Source: Rariglobus sp967755175 (GTDB taxonomy: Bacteria > Verrucomicrobiota > Verrucomicrobiia > Opitutales > Opitutaceae). From it: a stretch of DNA of 64,000 nt. The notes under the pieces are model-generated. The model did not search any database. It had not been told where the DNA came from and saw only the letters and a list, made by a program, of their open reading frames with translations. A program made the translations under genes and the position numbers. This document shows, one piece after another, positions 55,352-63,394 of the stretch. The stretch's first letter is position 1. Every line of letters starts with the position of its first letter. The DNA lies in assembly GCA_967755175.1 (NCBI GenBank), contig CBRAFO010000003.1:1-64000 (forward strand), written 5' to 3'.

Positions 55352-55421
55352 ACTACACTTAAGTAGTAACGTTATTTCACTACCCTTGAGTAGTATCTTG
55401 AAATTACCACTTGGAGATAGT
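55352..55421. promoter_or_regulatory. Three operator-like palindromes before hipB
   Basis: ACTACACTTAAGTAGT (55352-55367) and ACTACCCTTGAGTAGT (55379-55394) are palindromes of the same form. A degenerate third unit (55406-55421) lies at the same 27-bp step and contains the hipB Shine-Dalgarno GGAG. Regular spacing upstream of a HipB gene fits autorepression by HipB/HipA, as known in E. coli with a different operator sequence. Confidence 0.75.
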
Positions 55422-55733
55422 ATGATTGGTCTCATGAACTATCCTGTCAGCACTTCCACCCAGCTCTCTGCGGTGCTGCGCGGCCTGCGGCAAACCCGCT
55501 CCTTGAGCCAGACGCAGGTGGGCCAGCTTCTGGGCGTAAACCAAAAGCGTATCGCGCGGATCGAAACTGTTCCTGGCGTCACCAGTTTCGATCAGATTGC
55601 CCGCTTGGTTTCCGCCTTGGGCGGTCGCCTCGTGATCGAGGCCGATTCCCCGCCAGTCGCTGCCGTCGCAGAGAAAAGCAAGGCGCGCAAAGCCCTGGTT
55701 AAGCCGGCCGCCCAGAGCGAAGGTAATTGGTAA
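55422..55733 (+). CDS. hipB: HipB-like antitoxin
   Basis: A 103-residue Cro/C1-type HTH protein. The HTH lies in TRSLSQTQVGQLLGVNQKRI, followed by the second half SFDQIARLVSALGGRLVIEA, whose beta-strand is typical of HipB. The C-terminal tail is disordered and Lys/Ala-rich, and ends in W (EGNW), consistent with a HipB tail that docks on HipA. The ATG at 55422 has GGAG at the right distance; a second ATG at 55434 is possible. It is 12 bp ahead of hipA. Confidence 0.88.
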   Translation: MIGLMNYPVSTSTQLSAVLRGLRQTRSLSQTQVGQLLGVNQKRIARIETVPGVTSFDQIARLVSALGGRLVIEADSPPVAAVAEKSKARKALVKPAAQSEGNW

Positions 55734-55745
55734 AGGATTTCGCCC

Positions 55746-57056
55746 ATGTCCACTCCCTTGATCATCTGGATGAACGGCCTGCGCGTAGGCGCTTGGACGC
55801 AGGCGCGAGGCGTGGATATCCTTCACTACGACCCTTCGTGGGTGGAGTCGGCGGTGGGTCGTGCGCTCTCTCTGTCGCTGCCTTTCACGCCTGGCAATAT
55901 TGCCCATCGGGGCGAAGTGGTGGCCAACTTTTTTGACAATCTGCTGCCGGACAGTGACAGCATTCGATCTCGTATCCGTTCGAAATTCTCGACGGCGTCT
56001 ACCGGCGCATTCGACCTGTTGACCGCGATCGGGCGCGATTGCGTGGGCGCGGTTCAATTGCTCCCCGATGGGCAACCGCCCGTTGGTTTCGACCGGATCG
56101 AAGCCGAGCCGCTGACCGATGCGGGTGTTGCACGCTTAATCACAGCCAGCCTCTCGGGAGCCCGGGTCTTGGGCCAGAAGGAGGACGGTGATTTTCGTAT
56201 CTCCATCGCGGGAGCCCAAGAGAAGACGGCACTGTTGTTTCATCGCGGAAAATGGTGCCGGCCGCTCGGGGCCACACCGACCACCCATATCTTCAAGCTG
56301 CCGCTCGGCCTGATTGGTCATCTTCAGGTTGATATGCAGGATTCCATCGAAAACGAATGGCTCTGCTCCCGGCTCATGCAGGCATTCGGCCTGAACACTG
56401 CGCCCTGCGAAATCCTTCAATTTGGTGACCGCAAGGTGCTCTCGGTCGAACGCTTCGACCGTGCCCCGCAGGAGGGGGGCTGGATCGCCCGACTGCCCCA
56501 AGAGGACTTCTGCCAAGCGCTGGGCTTGCCGAGCGCCAAAAAATACGAGTCAGACGGAGGACCGGGCATGAGCGATCTGATCCGGGTGTTGGATACCAGC
56601 GCGCGGGCGATGGACGACAAGCGGGCGTTCGTGAAATCCCAAATCCTCTTTTGGTTGCTCGCCGCAACCGATGGGCACGGGAAAAACTTCTCTCTTTTCC
56701 ACGAACGGGGAGGTGCCTACCGGCTGACTCCGTTCTACGACGTGTTGTCGGCTTGGCCGATCATCGGTCGCGGGCCGAATCAGTTGGATGGGCGCAAGGC
56801 CAAGCTCGCGATGGCTGTGCGTAGCAAGAATGCGCATTGGAAGCTGATCGAAATCAAGGCGCGTCATTGGGATGCGGTCTCCCGGGCAGCCGGTTTGGGC
56901 GGCGCCATGCCCCTCCTTCAGGAAATCGCCCTGCAGATACCACAGGCCATCGAATCCGTGAGTCGGGAAATTCCGGCAGGTTTTCCCGCTGTGGTGCGGG
57001 ACAAGATTTTCGAGGGCTTGCAGCAGGCGGCCGCAGGCTTGGGTGATGCTTTTTGA
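55746..57056 (+). CDS. hipA: HipA-like serine/threonine kinase toxin
   Basis: A 436-residue kinase toxin; the E. coli homologue phosphorylates glutamyl-tRNA synthetase and induces persistence. The ejectable loop is FRISIAGAQEKTALL with Ser153, matching the autophosphorylated Ser150 of E. coli. The catalytic segment ATDGHGKNFSL carries Asp309 and is followed by YDVLSA, the metal-binding step. AAAGGA precedes the ATG. The sequence looks intact, so it should be functional. It is followed within about 125 bp by an attachment-site-like repeat and then the tmRNA gene. Confidence 0.92.
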   Translation: MSTPLIIWMNGLRVGAWTQARGVDILHYDPSWVESAVGRALSLSLPFTPGNIAHRGEVVANFFDNLLPDSDSIRSRIRSKFSTASTGAFDLLTAIGRDCVGAVQLLPDGQPPVGFDRIEAEPLTDAGVARLITASLSGARVLGQKEDGDFRISIAGAQEKTALLFHRGKWCRPLGATPTTHIFKLPLGLIGHLQVDMQDSIENEWLCSRLMQAFGLNTAPCEILQFGDRKVLSVERFDRAPQEGGWIARLPQEDFCQALGLPSAKKYESDGGPGMSDLIRVLDTSARAMDDKRAFVKSQILFWLLAATDGHGKNFSLFHERGGAYRLTPFYDVLSAWPIIGRGPNQLDGRKAKLAMAVRSKNAHWKLIEIKARHWDAVSRAAGLGGAMPLLQEIALQIPQAIESVSREIPAGFPAVVRDKIFEGLQQAAAGLGDAF

Positions 57057-57178
57057 CCCGCATATTTCTCCGCGCATTCAAACTGCGCGTGTAGGGCTGG
57101 CGCTCGCGCCATGCCGTCCGGCGCACAAGGCGCGTCGCAAGAAGCTGGCTTGCCAAGCCGTAGCCCGCAGGGCGCTGG

Positions 57179-57360
57179 CTGGTGGAGGTGCCGGGATTTG
57201 TAGCGGCGGTTCGGAGCCGCTAGCTTGACACCCGGGTGGATGCGTCGCGCATCCGAGACCCGGCTCAAAGCCCGGCATCGCAACACGAAAAGGCCCGCAA
57301 AGTCGTGAGGACTATCGCGGGTCTTTTGGTTCTTAAACTGGTGGAGGTGCCGGGATTTGA
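57179..57360. repeat. Direct repeats of the tmRNA 3' end (attachment-site scar)
   Basis: A 22-bp direct repeat, CTGGTGGAGGTGCCGGGATT plus TG, occurs at 57179-57200 and at 57339-57360. The second copy is the tmRNA 3' end (half T-arm, acceptor strand, CCA). This is the position at which tRNA/tmRNA-specific integrases duplicate sequence. About 138 bp separate the copies, containing a REP-like hairpin (57201-57222) and the tmRNA terminator; no integrase gene remains between them. Confidence 0.7.
57288..57328 (-). terminator. Terminator of tmRNA
   Basis: On the minus strand, GACCCGCGA and the complementary TTGCGGGCC flank a loop, followed by TTTT. It starts about 12 bp downstream of the mature tmRNA 3' end. 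Confidence 0.75.
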
Positions 57361-57691
57361 ACCCGGGTCTCCTTGGCCGTTGCGCACCGCGTCTACCCTT
57401 ATGTGCTGGTATTTATCTCGTCGGCGTTACGCGACCAACCGCGCTTAGACGCCAACCAACCCCCGGGTGGAAGATACGGCGCATGGCCCGCGGATGGCTC
57501 CATGCGTTATGTCTGCTGTCATCGTCCACGTTAGCTAGCAGATGTCACTAGGCGGACGTCACTGCACTTAGGCAGCGAGGGGCATTTCTTCAGTGTTGCC
57601 GTTTGTTTTTTTGAGCGGGGATTTAGGAGGGACGCTCATCCTCCAAGGGCAGCGGCGCACGCAAACCAAGGATCGAATCCAGAACACCCCC
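57340..57691 (-). ncRNA. ssrA: Transfer-messenger RNA
   Basis: Rescues stalled ribosomes. The 5' end GGGGGTGTTCTGGATTCGAT (minus strand, from 57691) pairs with 3' CACCTCC; the 7-bp acceptor stem has G-U at position 3, followed by discriminator A and encoded CCA. The tag frame ends NGNTEEMPLAA then TAA, with the usual LAA end; the resume codon is not certain. Length is 352 nt. The 3' end is duplicated downstream at 57179-57200. Internal pseudoknots were not folded here. Confidence 0.93.
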
Positions 57692-57948
57692 AAGGTGGAT
57701 GCCTGCGGGCGCAAGGGGCCCGAGGCGAAAGGGTCGGAATAGGATCGGCGTGAGGCCAATCAAAGAACGGAAGAGAAAAGCTGCGCCAAGGGAGATGGAT
57801 AGCAAGGGGCGAAATGAATGTGGCCAATAACTAATTGGCACTGCGGTTTTACTGAATGCTTACTTTTGGGGGCTGGACGACGAACCCATTTAAGGCCTTG
57901 CTGTCTAGTTGGCGCGCCTGCGCCTTTCTTGGTTTCATCTCTTACGGT
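57692..57948. other. Region upstream of tmRNA
   Basis: About 257 bp between the tmRNA 5' end and the envelope cluster. On the minus strand TTGATT and TATTCC with 16-bp spacing lie about 35 bp before the tmRNA 5' end and could be its promoter. No gene is seen; an open frame from 57856 may be a start extension of the next gene. Confidence 0.4.
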
Positions 57949-59019
57949 ATGAACTTTGCCCCTATCCCCCGCCACGGCCTTGCCGCTGTGTTAACCACGT
58001 TTTTGGGCCTCGGTCTTGGTCTCCATGCCTCGGCCCAGTCAGTCACGACCGTGCCGGTCGGAGCGGTAACGTTGACGATTGCAGCGGGAACGGGTGTCGG
58101 CAGGGTTGTTACGCCGCTTTCATTTCCATTGGTGGACGCTCCCACTGGGACGGGTCAATTAAAGGGGGTAATCACTGGATTCAGTGCTAATACGATTAGT
58201 AATGCTAACGCCGGATGGAGCCCGTCACAGTTTTCGACTTCGGCTATCCCCTATTTGATTAGGATTACTTCGGGAGCTGCAGTTGGCAGAACATTTTTGA
58301 TATCTACCGGAACGGCAAGCACAGCTACGGATTTGACATTGGACGCTGAGGAGTCGGGGTTAGTGGATCTTACTACTACTGGGATGGTGATCGGTGATTC
58401 TTATTCTATAATCCCGTGTGATACTATAGCTTCGCTTTTTAAGACTCCTGGTGAGACTGGTGTTGTCGGCGGGACGTCTGCAAGTGGGACTGGGGCCGAT
58501 ATATTATACATCATGATGTCGGGTGGTTGGCGCCAATATTATTACAAGACGGATGGTGTTGCGGGGTGGAGGCGTTTGGGGCTGAATACCGCATCCGATA
58601 ACGTTCCGATTCGACCTGATTCATTGGTGCTGTATTCCCGGATCGGCGACACGGCGCTAAGTTTAATTTTGACCGGAGAGGTTCCTCCCCCGCAAAGAAG
58701 GCAAATTCTTAGAAAGTCGGGGGTTTCTCCTTTGTCGAATCCTTGGCCTGCGGGGGTCATGACCCTTGGAGCTTCGGGAATTGCTGGTTCCAGTGGCTGG
58801 GTTAAGGCCTCGTCTTACACTCAAGCTGATACGGTGCAGCTTATGGTCGCTGGTGGTTGGCGCCAATATTTCCATGATGGAAGTAATTGGCGTCGAGTGG
58901 GCCTTAATACCATTAGTGACTCGGTTGAAATTCCTGTCGGTGCCGGGGTGATCATTAATAAATTGGGGACCGCAGTATCGAGTGTTGAGCTAGTTCCCTC
59001 TGCTCCTTATACCTTTTAA
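57949..59019 (+). CDS. TIGR02597-like secreted protein
   Basis: From the ATG at 57949 the protein has 356 residues. A signal peptide spans MNFAPIPRHGLAAVLTTFLG (continuing to ASAQS). The mature part holds repeated aromatic motifs GGWRQYYYKTDG and GGWRQYFHDGSNWRRVGLN, similar to a TIGR02597-type family seen in Verrucomicrobia (recognised from memory). The function is unknown; an envelope or extracellular role is likely given the PEP-CTERM gene only 12 bp downstream. An earlier ATG at 57856 is less likely. Confidence 0.7.
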   Translation: MNFAPIPRHGLAAVLTTFLGLGLGLHASAQSVTTVPVGAVTLTIAAGTGVGRVVTPLSFPLVDAPTGTGQLKGVITGFSANTISNANAGWSPSQFSTSAIPYLIRITSGAAVGRTFLISTGTASTATDLTLDAEESGLVDLTTTGMVIGDSYSIIPCDTIASLFKTPGETGVVGGTSASGTGADILYIMMSGGWRQYYYKTDGVAGWRRLGLNTASDNVPIRPDSLVLYSRIGDTALSLILTGEVPPPQRRQILRKSGVSPLSNPWPAGVMTLGASGIAGSSGWVKASSYTQADTVQLMVAGGWRQYFHDGSNWRRVGLNTISDSVEIPVGAGVIINKLGTAVSSVELVPSAPYTF

Positions 59020-59031
59020 TATATATAGCAT

Positions 59032-59604
59032 ATGAAATATCTGTGTTTGTTCTTTTTCTGCGTGGCGGCGCTTGCTGCTCGGGCGACTAATGTTACCGGT
59101 TTTGGAACGGGTGATTTTTCCGCCATTGTTCCGTTTGGGACTGATTCCCAGAGTGCAACCACTTATACGATTTCGGGCACCGATACGGGGTCTTTGTATG
59201 GCACCATTGCGCCTGTCCCATCAGTAGGTTCTGTAACTACCCTTTATCTTACTGGAACCCTGACTTTCGCAACCAATCCGGCTACGAACTTCCAAATAGG
59301 CTTATATGATTCGGATGGAGATGGTCGGATATACCAAGCAAATTGGACTAGCTTTACTACGTCTGGAGTTGAGCAGGAAGTCGTTCTTTCCTTTTCATCT
59401 TTGGATAATTCGGGGACAGGTGGATTTAGTGGGACAGTAAGCACTGTCGCGTTGATTGGTGCGGGTAGTGGGAGCACATCCGTAAATTTCGTGCTTAATA
59501 ATTTAGCGACCACCTCTGCCATTCCCGAGCCTGCCACCTACGCGGCCCTTTTTGGGGCGGCTTCGCTTGGTTTCTGTATGTGGCGTAAACGCCGCGCCGC
59601 TTGA
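59032..59604 (+). CDS. PEP-CTERM sorting-signal protein
   Basis: A 190-residue secreted protein with a signal peptide (MKYLCLFFFCVAALAARATN) and a Ser/Thr/Gly-rich body. The C-terminal sorting signal is PEPATYAALFGAASLGFCMW followed by RKRRAA. Such proteins are processed by an exosortase (EpsH/XrtA type) and are usually exported to the cell surface or matrix. No exosortase gene is in this window. It may share a transcript with the gene upstream, and is followed by a terminator. Confidence 0.9.
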   Translation: MKYLCLFFFCVAALAARATNVTGFGTGDFSAIVPFGTDSQSATTYTISGTDTGSLYGTIAPVPSVGSVTTLYLTGTLTFATNPATNFQIGLYDSDGDGRIYQANWTSFTTSGVEQEVVLSFSSLDNSGTGGFSGTVSTVALIGAGSGSTSVNFVLNNLATTSAIPEPATYAALFGAASLGFCMWRKRRAA

Positions 59605-59631
59605 TCTAGCTTTGGCATACTATTGTTTAAT

Positions 59632-59659
59632 CGCCCGCCCTGCCAGGGCGGGCTTTTTT
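59632..59659 (+). terminator. Terminator of the PEP-CTERM gene
   Basis: GCCCGCCCTG pairs with CAGGGCGGGC, followed by six T, 27 bp after the stop codon. Confidence 0.92.
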
Positions 59660-59679
59660 GTGCCGTAACGTTTAGTCCA

Positions 59680-61365
59680 ATGAAAAATACCGGTTCTTCC
59701 TCCGCTCCTGATGCCTCCAAGGTGTCGGCGGATTCCTGCGTGGTTGAGCCGGCGTTTGGGCTGGGGCGGTTCGCTCCGTTTAATTGGGAGCGGTTTCCGC
59801 ATTCTACGGCGATTCGGCTATTTTGGGGGCGCTTGGTCGTGTGGCTGCTCGTGCTGGCGTGCGTGGGTTGGATCACTTTGGCCACCGGGTTGTTTGCGTT
59901 CATCAAATACCGTCGCGGGTTTTCCGATGTGCGGTATGCGCACATGCTTTTTCTCCCGTGGAAGCTCGATGACTACCGGCGGGCCAAAGGCGAGTTTCTC
60001 ATTAAGGAGGGACTGGCCAAGGCGGAAGCCCAGGAGTGGCGGGCGGCTTTTGATCTTTTGCGCCCGGGACTATTGGCCGTGCCTGATCATCGCGAGGCGC
60101 GGCTGTTGGTGGCACGTATCTACCTGATGGCAGGGCGACCGGATGTCACGCGCACTACGTTGATCGATGGCCTCAAATATTATGCTAATCAACCTGAGTA
60201 TTTGCGTGAAGTGTTAGGCTATCTGTTTGGATTACAGGCCGATGATATGGTCATTGCATTAGCCAAGGATCTTCGTCCGCGTCTCGACCCGAAGGGCCCG
60301 GCGGCACGCATGGCGGCGACCTCGTTAGCCTATGCTTATTTTAACCGTGAGCGTTATACCGAAGCCGAAGCGGTGCTGGCCGAGGCCCGGCTGCTGGGCA
60401 CGCCCGAAGCGCGTTTTGTGATGGCGCGTATCACGTGGGAGCGGGGGAGGCATGCGGATGCGGTGGCGCAGTTGCGTGAATTGGCCGTGCAGATCCCTCA
60501 GGAGAGTGAGGGCTACCGCACGTTGATCCACTACCTCGGGGAGGAAAAGCGATGGGCCGAGGTGCGGCGGGCGAGTTTGCAGCGGCAGTTCGTGCTGCCC
60601 GGTGAGTCGCAGGCGTATGTGGATTACATTGCGGCGTGTGGAGAGGAAGGCGATGAGGTCGCCCGGACCAAGGCCGAGGAGGCGTTTTTTGAGCGATTTG
60701 GCGGCGACACGAACGCGTTGCTCACGTTGGCGGAACAGGCTGCCCGGGCGGGGCGGGTGGAGACGGCGAATCGGGTGGTGACGCGTTGCCATGAATTGGG
60801 GCGCAGTGAGGCCGACGCCGTGCTGGTGATGCTGGGGGCCTATTTGGAGCGGCGTGCCTATCGTGAGGTCATCGAGCGGGAGACTGATCCGGGGTTGGCC
60901 GTGACGAAGTGGCCTGAGCGGCAAAAGCTGATCTTGGGCGGGTTGCAGGCGGCGGCGCTTTACGGGCTCAAGCAGGAGGCGGAGGCGCGGCCGCTGGTTC
61001 GGCGCTTATGTGAAACGCGTCTGCTGCCCGCACCGGTTCTCGCGATGTTGGCCGCGCATCTGGAGAAGGTCGGGCAACGGGAAGAGGCGTGTCGGGTGCT
61101 GCGGAACGCTGTGGAGATTGACCCGCTTTATCAGCCGGCACTGGTGCTCGTGTTGCGAAAGGCACTGGCCGATGGGCAGCTGGATGATTCGTTTGGGTGG
61201 ATAGATCGTTTGGTCGGGATGCGTAAACCGCCGTCGGATCTCTTGGCGGGGTTGGCGCGCGCGTTGAATTCGGACCTGTATCTTTATTGTCCCGGGCGAG
61301 CGGCGACGCTGGGGAAGCTTAACGAGTTCATCGCGAAATCGGCAACGGAGGCGCGGAGGCCGTGA
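59680..61365 (+). CDS. Membrane-anchored TPR protein
   Basis: The ATG at 59680 gives 561 residues. A membrane helix (LVVWLLVLACVGWITLATGL) lies near residue 50, followed by a periplasm- or cytoplasm-facing array of tetratricopeptide-like helix pairs (for example ARLLVARIYLMAGRPDVTRT and EARFVMARITWERGRHADAV). Such scaffolds mediate protein contacts; with PEP-CTERM genes nearby, a role in envelope or polysaccharide assembly is possible. No specific family was recognised. Confidence 0.75.
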   Translation: MKNTGSSSAPDASKVSADSCVVEPAFGLGRFAPFNWERFPHSTAIRLFWGRLVVWLLVLACVGWITLATGLFAFIKYRRGFSDVRYAHMLFLPWKLDDYRRAKGEFLIKEGLAKAEAQEWRAAFDLLRPGLLAVPDHREARLLVARIYLMAGRPDVTRTTLIDGLKYYANQPEYLREVLGYLFGLQADDMVIALAKDLRPRLDPKGPAARMAATSLAYAYFNRERYTEAEAVLAEARLLGTPEARFVMARITWERGRHADAVAQLRELAVQIPQESEGYRTLIHYLGEEKRWAEVRRASLQRQFVLPGESQAYVDYIAACGEEGDEVARTKAEEAFFERFGGDTNALLTLAEQAARAGRVETANRVVTRCHELGRSEADAVLVMLGAYLERRAYREVIERETDPGLAVTKWPERQKLILGGLQAAALYGLKQEAEARPLVRRLCETRLLPAPVLAMLAAHLEKVGQREEACRVLRNAVEIDPLYQPALVLVLRKALADGQLDDSFGWIDRLVGMRKPPSDLLAGLARALNSDLYLYCPGRAATLGKLNEFIAKSATEARRP

Positions 61366-61629
61366 TCGACGGACGCGGACTTTATTTACCGCTAATGAAT
61401 CGCCCAATGTGGCGATTCGGTGGGAGCGGCTCCGGCTAATCGCCTCCGCAGTGCTGCCGAGGCGTCCGCTGATCGCGGACGGATTGACCGAGGTCGGAGA
61501 TTGGCGGGGTCTTAATGAGTGTTTATTAGTGGTGGCCGGATTTTCGCCGCCTCCGGTTCATCAGTCCTATCGATGCGGCACTTGGAATAAGCGGTTGGCA
61601 ATGGGTGGTGCCGGGCGTATTCTTTTCGC
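61366..61629. other. Intergenic region before uspA
   Basis: 264 bp with no recognised gene or REP element and no clear terminator. The uspA promoter must lie here; no convincing hexamers were picked out. Confidence 0.4.
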
Positions 61630-62136
61630 ATGAAAACGATCCTTACCCCTGTCGATTTTTCATCCGCGACGCGGGGCGTTATCGCCGTCGCTTTGGATCT
61701 CGCCCGGAGCACTGGTGGCCGGGTGGTTTTACTCCATGCCGTGCAGCTGCCCGTCATCACGACCGACTATGGCGTAACGGCCGAGTTGTTGCAGCAGACC
61801 ATCGAGGTCAACGAGACCGCCGCTCACCGGCAGATCGCGCACTTGGAGAAATCCATCACGGACCAAGGCGTCGCGGTGACTTCGCGAACCGTGAATGGGT
61901 TCGCCGCGGGCAACATCATCGAGCAGGCGACGACACTCCATGCGGATTACATCGTGCTCGGCTCACATGGGCACACCGCGTTTTACGATTTACTGGTGGG
62001 TAGCACCACGCACGCCGTGTTGAGAAAGGCCCCGTGTCCAGTCGTGATCGTGCCCCCGGAGCGGAAGAAGACGGTGAAGGCGGAGGAGCCTCAGGAGAGC
62101 GGCTTGAGCAGTGCGGATACGGTGGGGTCGGCGTGA
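61630..62136 (+). CDS. Universal stress protein A family
   Basis: A 168-residue cytoplasmic protein with the UspA fold. The ATP-binding motif GSHGHTAFYDLLVGSTTHAV follows the family form GX2GX9G[ST]. It starts MKTILTPVDFSSATRGVI, with the conserved Asp of the nucleotide site. The C-terminus has an added charged tail (ERKKTVKAEEPQE). Stress or stationary-phase function is inferred from the family. Convergent with the FKBP gene, with an inverted repeat between. Confidence 0.9.
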   Translation: MKTILTPVDFSSATRGVIAVALDLARSTGGRVVLLHAVQLPVITTDYGVTAELLQQTIEVNETAAHRQIAHLEKSITDQGVAVTSRTVNGFAAGNIIEQATTLHADYIVLGSHGHTAFYDLLVGSTTHAVLRKAPCPVVIVPPERKKTVKAEEPQESGLSSADTVGSA

Positions 62137-62148
62137 GGTGCCTCAATC

Positions 62149-62229
62149 GGCTTTCTCCGCAGATTTCGCCGATCCTCGCAGATTTAAAATACGGAATCTG
62201 CGTAATCGGTGTAATCGGCGGAAAAAGCC
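62149..62229. repeat. Long palindromic repeat, family J
   Basis: GGCTTTCTCCGCAGATTTCG and its continuing arm pair with the downstream CGGTGTAATCGGCGG-AAAAAGCC region. It is an interrupted inverted repeat between the convergent uspA and FKBP genes. A partial family C-like sequence (CTCGTTCACGCTCGCGGC) follows at about 62245. Confidence 0.6.
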
Positions 62230-62284
62230 CGGTGTGAACCGCTACTCGTTCACGCTCGCGGCGATTTGAGCGTGCGTGTGGCGG

Positions 62285-62821
62285 TCACTCGAACTTCACC
62301 AGTTCGATATCAAACACCAATGTCGCGTGACGGGGGATTTTGCCCGCGATGCCTTTTTCGCCGTAGGCGAGCCAATAGGGGATGATCAGCGTGCGTTTTT
62401 CGCCTTTCTTCATCCCGATGATCCCTTCGTCCCAGCCGGGGATGACCACGTTTTGGCCGATGCGGAAATTAAACGGTCCCGCATGCGTAGCCGACGCGTC
62501 AAAGACTTTTTCTCCATCGAGAAAGCGGCCCTCGTAATTAACGGTGACCACCTGGCCGCGCTGGGGCGTGGCCGTGCCAGTGCCGGGTTGGCGAATGAGA
62601 TAGCGCAGTCCGCTGGGCGTATCCATGGCGCCGTTGTAGTGCTGCGCGATCAGGTCCACGTCGCGGTCGGACCATTGGTGGGCATTTTCGCCGAGGGCGA
62701 CGCGCATCGCGCCGTTGATGGGCTCGCCGGGATTCTTGCGCGCCATCATGCCGGAGCGCACAACCAGCGCGATCGAGGCGAGCACAACACCGAGGAGAAG
62801 CAGAACAAAAAAGGAGCGCAT
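62285..62821 (-). CDS. FKBP-type peptidyl-prolyl isomerase, membrane-anchored
   Basis: A 178-residue protein with an N-terminal membrane or signal segment (MRSFFVLLLLGVVLASIALV) and a C-terminal FKBP domain (about residues 75-178). The FKBP core contains VTVNYEGRFLDGEKVFDAS, VIPGWDEGIIGMKKGEKRTL and LVFDIELVKF. Key active-site residues (Tyr, Phe/Ile, Trp in PGWDEG) are in place, so isomerase activity is likely; periplasmic folding help is the probable role. Confidence 0.92.
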   Translation of the reverse strand: MRSFFVLLLLGVVLASIALVVRSGMMARKNPGEPINGAMRVALGENAHQWSDRDVDLIAQHYNGAMDTPSGLRYLIRQPGTGTATPQRGQVVTVNYEGRFLDGEKVFDASATHAGPFNFRIGQNVVIPGWDEGIIGMKKGEKRTLIIPYWLAYGEKGIAGKIPRHATLVFDIELVKFE

Positions 62822-62888
62822 GATGGTGGAGGTAGCGAGAGCGTGAACGGGTCGCCCACGCTCCCCGCTACGTCAACCTAGCGGCAGC

Positions 62889-63221
62889 TTAAGCCGTGAT
62901 GAAGGAGCAGATGTATTCGGCGATGCCGGCGGACACCTCGATGGTGAAGCCGGACTTGGCGGGCACATCGAAATAGGTGCCGGCTTCGTAGGTCTTAACG
63001 GCGGTCTGGCCGTCGAGGGTCACTTTGCAAGACCCGGCGACGATTTCCATGCGCTCGGCGGCATCGGTGCCGAAGTGGTAGGAGCCGGCGTAGATCAGGC
63101 CGAGAGTTTTCTTGGAGCCATCGGCGAAGAGCACGGTGTGGCTGACGACTTTGCCGTCAAAATAAACATTGGCCTTGGTCACCACGGTGACGCCGGCGAA
63201 CTGGGTGGGAAGGGATGCCAT
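62889..63221 (-). CDS. ppnP: Pyrimidine/purine nucleoside phosphorylase, PpnP family
   Basis: A 110-residue cupin-fold phosphorylase that cleaves several nucleosides. The family pattern is intact: VTKANVYFDGKVVSHTVLFA, then TLGLIYAGSYHFGTDAAERM and the final YEAGTYFDVPAKSGFTIEV. The ATG at 63221 fits this length; an upstream open frame to 63422 covers REP elements and was rejected. Confidence 0.92.
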   Translation of the reverse strand: MASLPTQFAGVTVVTKANVYFDGKVVSHTVLFADGSKKTLGLIYAGSYHFGTDAAERMEIVAGSCKVTLDGQTAVKTYEAGTYFDVPAKSGFTIEVSAGIAEYICSFITA

Positions 63222-63239
63222 AGCCTTTAGGGAATTAAG

Positions 63240-63390
63240 CGCGGGCCGCTCCGAGGCAAGCGCGCTTGCGGAGGCGCGGCCCGCAGGCGATTCCCAAAGT
63301 GGCATGGGCGTCCCCGCCCATGGTCCGAACCCACGGGCAAGATGCCCGTGCCACCTCAAACCATCGCCTGCGAGCAGGCTCCTACATTTC
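63240..63390. repeat. REP cluster between ppnP and the methyltransferase
   Basis: Three palindromic elements in tandem: GCGGGCCGC/GCGGCCCGC arms (63241-63284); a doublet GTGGCATGGGCGTCC / GGCAAGATGCCCGTGCCAC (63299-63354, family G); and a family B half element (63363-63390). They occupy the whole gap between these two genes. Confidence 0.75.
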
Positions 63391-63394
63391 GATC

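Noticed and set aside
57179..57278. A second tRNA or tmRNA gene, or a small protein starting MPGFEPG
   Set aside because: Only the last part of a T-arm and acceptor strand is present, with no matching 5' half. The MPGFEPG frame is a known artefact of translating such 3' ends.
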